Shown here: piece after piece, positions 61,384-64,000 of the stretch
How positions within the stretch are numbered: the stretch's first letter is position 1
How the letters are laid out: each line of letters starts with the position of its first letter
Source of the DNA: an uncultured Collinsella sp.
GTDB taxonomy: Bacteria; Actinomycetota; Coriobacteriia; Coriobacteriales; Coriobacteriaceae
Assembly (NCBI GenBank): GCA_900541645.1
Contig: UQKQ01000001.1
Coordinates: 248,001 to 312,000, forward strand
Reading direction: 5' to 3'
Length of the DNA stretch: 64,000 nucleotides
Program-made: the position numbers and the translations under genes
Notes under the pieces: generated by a model
Database searches by the model: none
What the model saw: only the letters and a program-made list of their open reading frames with translations
What the model was told of the DNA's origin: nothing

Positions 61384-62475
61384 TTAGCGTTTCTTTCCGC
61401 GGAAGAAGAAGCCGTGCAGTGACGGCTTGAGGCCGCGGTTGGCGCGATGCTCCTCGACGCGCTCGTGGATCGAAGCGACGCGCTCGATGACTTCGTCGGG
61501 AATCGGCACGTCGGGATTCATGTTCTCGACCTGGCTGACCTCGGCGGCGGAGACCTGGTCGATAATGGGCACATCGTCGTGCGAGATGACAGGTGTGGCG
61601 TCTTCCTTCATCTTGCGATAACGCTGCATCATGTCGGTCTGTAGCTGCTGGGCCGAAGGCGGCGTCCAGATGATGGCGTTGGCGCCGGCGGCGATGGTTT
61701 CACGGATGCTCTCGGGCGTCTTGCCGCCCGGCGCGATGAGCGGCAGGTTGGGATAGTGCTTGCGCAGCTCGCGTAGGACCTGGGGCGTGTTCTTGCCGGC
61801 GGCGATGTTGAGAATCTTGGCTCCAGCGCGCACCTTGGCGTGGGCATCGTCGTCGCAGCGAACGACCGTAGCGATGACGGGGATGTCGGCAATGTTAGTG
61901 ATGTGCTCGACCATTTCGGCGGTGGCGGGGGAGTTGACCACACAGCCCGCCGCGCCCTGCATCTCGGAGACGGCTGCCATCTGAACGGAGCGCTTGCCGG
62001 TGGTGGTGCCACCGCCCACGCCTACGAAGACCGGGCACTCGGCGACGGTCAGCAGCGCCTGCGTAATGGCGGGCTGCGGCGTGAAGGGGTAAACGGCAAA
62101 GACGGCATCGGCGTTGGAGTTGCGGATGACCGCGACGTCGGTGGTGTAGATGAGCGATTTGATACGACGGCCGAAGAGCGTGAAGCCGCTGGCTTCCTCA
62201 ATCTCGTCAGGCATGCGAAGGGCCGCCTTGCGCAGGCGCCCGTCGATGGGCAGCGGCTCCATGGGAAGCAGTCCGTTGGGGGTCACGGCTACCTGGGGTT
62301 CGGTGAACTCGTCTGCGAGCTCGACCTCGGAGAAATCGACCGAGGCGACGATGTCCTCGTGAACCTCGGCGGGCACATCGATGGGGGCTTGGTCGTTTGC
62401 CGCGGCAGGCGTGTCGAAGGAGCTGGTGCCGACGAAGGCGTCGACGCGCTCATTTAGATCGTTGAGGGTATCCAT
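61384..62475 (-). CDS. TIM-barrel phosphate-binding-type protein, function unknown
   Basis: A 363-residue protein. Residues about 105-290 form a beta/alpha barrel: CPVFVGVGGGTTTGKRS, then IPVIATVVRCDDDAHAKVRA and NLPLIAPGGKTPESIRETIA. The GGG-T and APGGKT loops resemble phosphate-binding sites of aldolase-type barrels such as ThiG or KDPG aldolase, but the pattern does not settle a substrate. The N-terminal 80 residues are acidic and variable; the C-terminus is basic (GFFFRGKKR). I use no gene symbol. The ATG at 62475 follows GAGCTTCC (a weak GAG-containing site). Confidence 0.65.
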   Translation of the reverse strand: MDTLNDLNERVDAFVGTSSFDTPAAANDQAPIDVPAEVHEDIVASVDFSEVELADEFTEPQVAVTPNGLLPMEPLPIDGRLRKAALRMPDEIEEASGFTLFGRRIKSLIYTTDVAVIRNSNADAVFAVYPFTPQPAITQALLTVAECPVFVGVGGGTTTGKRSVQMAAVSEMQGAAGCVVNSPATAEMVEHITNIADIPVIATVVRCDDDAHAKVRAGAKILNIAAGKNTPQVLRELRKHYPNLPLIAPGGKTPESIRETIAAGANAIIWTPPSAQQLQTDMMQRYRKMKEDATPVISHDDVPIIDQVSAAEVSQVENMNPDVPIPDEVIERVASIHERVEEHRANRGLKPSLHGFFFRGKKR

Positions 62476-62666
62476 GGAAGCTCGATTCTATGCGATGACG
62501 GCCGGCGCGATGCAGCCGGAATTGCGAATGCTAAATCGTTTGACGAGTTGATTTTTCCCCGCCACGCAATTCGTTAGACCGAAGGGCCGGCGAACGTGAA
62601 GGAGCTGTGGTGGCGGGGATCGAGGTGCTATCTTGAAAGTCCCGTTTAAAAGAGAGGTGACGCGGT

Positions 62667-62837
62667 ATGGAATTGACAGCAATGTTTGGCTCGATTGGCC
62701 TGTGTGTGGGCGCAATTGTTGCCGCCGCGGTCATCTACTTTGTGGTCACGGCCATTAAGGGCAAAAGGGCCGAACGCAAGGAGCGCACGATGCTTAAACA
62801 GCATCGCGACCAGCAGGGCAAACGCGCACGGAGATAG
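62667..62837 (+). CDS. Small single-pass membrane protein (56 residues)
   Basis: Encodes 56 residues: MELTAMFGSIGLCVGAIVAA, a membrane helix continuing AAVIYFVVTAI, then a basic tail KGKRAERKERTMLKQH with many Lys and Arg. GAGAGGTGA sits eight bases before the ATG. The layout, one helix and a basic cytosolic tail, is typical of small membrane regulators or assembly factors. It is divergent from the TIM-barrel gene and converges on the RsmB-type gene. Confidence 0.7.
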   Translation: MELTAMFGSIGLCVGAIVAAAVIYFVVTAIKGKRAERKERTMLKQHRDQQGKRARR

Positions 62838-62861
62838 CTTGTTGAGTTTTGGATCCGTGCG

Positions 62862-63965
62862 CTAACTGCGTTTTCGGATCAGGGCAATGTAGAAGCCCTC
62901 AAATTCGCGGCTGGGCGGAATGGTGAGCGTGCCGGGCAGGCCGTTGGCGATGGCCGATACCTGACCCGCGGCAATGGCTTCGGTCAGGGCGTTGGACTCG
63001 ATGCGCGGCTCCTCACCAGCTTCCTGGGCGCGGCGTGCCTCACTTTCGCTCGGCGTGCCATCGAGGGGGATAAGCTCGCAGTCCATGTGCTTGTCGAGGG
63101 CCTCTTGCAGGGCGTCCTCGTTTTCCTGCGGCAAGATCGAACAAGTCGAATAGACGAGCGTGCCGCCCGGTTTGAGGGCTCCCATGGCGCGGTCCAGAAG
63201 TGCTCGCTGCGAGCGGGCGCACCTGCTCAGCAACTGCTCGGTGAGGCCGCGCAGGCTCTTCTCGTTGCCGCTGACGACTGTGCCCGTGCCGGTGCAGGGA
63301 GCGTCGAGCAGGATACGGTCAAAGCGGAAGAACTCGTCGAGCTCGCGTGCGTCGATGCGCATGACGGGCACGTTTTTTGCGCCTTGGCGGTGGAGGTTGG
63401 CTTCGAGCTTCTCGGCGCGGGGAATGCTCATCTCGCAGGCGGTGAGGTGTGCCTGGCCCTGGGTGAGGGCGGCGATCTGCGTCGTCTTGCCGCCGGGGGC
63501 CGCGCACATGTCCAGGATGTCCTCGCCGGCCTGGGCGCCCAAGACCAACGGCGGCATCATGGACGACAGACTTTGCAAGTAGATCTTGCCGTCGCGGTAG
63601 ATGTCGAGGTCCCACAGGTCGGAAACCTGGGCCTCGGGCAGGATGGAAGCGTCCGGGTACCATGCGACGGGGCGGTGGGCGATGCCGGCGGCATCGAGCG
63701 CCGCGGCGATGTCCTCGGCGGTTGCCTTGAGCGTGTTGGCGCGCAGCGTGACCGGGCGTGTGGCCGCGGCGCCGAAGCCCTCGATCATAAGCTCGGCATC
63801 GGCGGGCGCATAGGCGCCGGCGACCGTGTCGACCATAAAGCGCGGCAGGTCGGCGGCGGAGGGTTGGGCGGCAAGCTGGTCGGAAAGCTCGGTGGCGGCA
63901 AACTGCCTGAGCTTGAGCTCGGCCTTGACCTGCTTTTTCTGCTTACGACGACGCGGCTTGGACAT
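62862..63965 (-). CDS. RsmB/NOP family RNA 5-methylcytosine methyltransferase
   Basis: A 367-residue SAM-dependent enzyme that methylates cytosine C5 in rRNA or tRNA. Motif I is DMCAAPGGKTTQIA (near 153). The two catalytic cysteines are in LLDAPCTGTGTV (near 226, motif IV) and VYSTCSILPQENED (near 272, motif VI). An N-terminal region (FMVDTVAGAYAPADAE) and PVTLRANTLK form the usual NusB-like/RRM entry. The N-terminus is very basic (SKPRRRKQKKQVKAELKLRQ). Which RNA it modifies cannot be told from sequence, so no symbol is given. The ATG at 63965 is preceded by GGAAAG. Confidence 0.93.
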   Translation of the reverse strand: MSKPRRRKQKKQVKAELKLRQFAATELSDQLAAQPSAADLPRFMVDTVAGAYAPADAELMIEGFGAAATRPVTLRANTLKATAEDIAAALDAAGIAHRPVAWYPDASILPEAQVSDLWDLDIYRDGKIYLQSLSSMMPPLVLGAQAGEDILDMCAAPGGKTTQIAALTQGQAHLTACEMSIPRAEKLEANLHRQGAKNVPVMRIDARELDEFFRFDRILLDAPCTGTGTVVSGNEKSLRGLTEQLLSRCARSQRALLDRAMGALKPGGTLVYSTCSILPQENEDALQEALDKHMDCELIPLDGTPSESEARRAQEAGEEPRIESNALTEAIAAGQVSAIANGLPGTLTIPPSREFEGFYIALIRKRS

Positions 63966-64000
63966 CCGTCTTTCCTTCCCATTCCATTACATGTCGAGTG

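Noticed and set aside
1..64000. tRNA, rRNA or CRISPR arrays
   Set aside because: I found no cloverleaf-like sequences with CCA-region features, no rRNA stretches and no regularly spaced direct repeats. A tRNAscan-SE and CRISPR-finder run would confirm this.

Overview
The window looks like part of a chromosome of a gut Coriobacteriia actinobacterium, most likely Collinsella or a close relative. The grounds are a G+C content of roughly 60% by eye, the mixture of actinobacterial and Firmicutes-like housekeeping genes (class III FBPase, Fhs/FchA/FolD one-carbon genes, AddA/AddB-type recombination genes), and short intergenic repeats of a kind I associate with that genus. This is inference from content; no rRNA or tRNA gene is present to settle it.

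Region by region. 1-7.5 kb: the end of a 6-phospho-beta-glucosidase and its PTS permease, a YgiQ radical SAM protein, a YoaK-like membrane protein, lactaldehyde reductase (fucO) and an M42 peptidase. 7.6-12.5 kb: a one-piece HTH-HipA kinase, mnmA, cysK with a divergent Rrf2 regulator, and a small holin-like membrane protein. 12.8-29.3 kb: a replication/repair block with a TrpR-like YerC protein, AddB-like and AddA nucleases, dnaE and a SWIM/SNF2 helicase, interrupted by a lower-G+C MFS transporter that follows a truncated DUF3284 gene. 29.4-36 kb: a superoxide reductase, an NAD synthetase-like protein lacking its catalytic residues, ruvCAB behind an SOS box, and fhs. 36-46.3 kb: accessory and envelope genes, including a tail-anchored membrane protein, a CDF transporter, zinc-ribbon proteins, a split SHOCT gene, an ADP-ribosylglycohydrolase operon with tiny ORFs, a YhcG/DUF1016 nuclease and two tandem lipoproteins. 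46.4-52.2 kb: fchA-folD, a MITE-like element, a C69 dipeptidase, a phasin-like protein and an AarF kinase. 52.2-57 kb: a cobalamin riboswitch followed by two transcobalamin-like (DUF4430) surface proteins. 57-64 kb: two GtrA proteins, fbp, DegV, a TIM-barrel protein, a 56-residue membrane protein and an RsmB-type methyltransferase.

Functional links. Fhs, FchA and FolD form the formate-to-methylene-THF route, and the FolD here lacks the cyclohydrolase lysine, so FchA probably supplies that step. AddA/AddB-like, RuvCAB, DnaE and the SNF2 helicase are DNA-maintenance genes; an SOS box is visible at ruvCAB. The most interesting unit is the riboswitch-controlled pair of DUF4430 proteins, which reads as a candidate cell-surface system for capturing cobalamin or a related corrinoid, with no transporter gene beside it.
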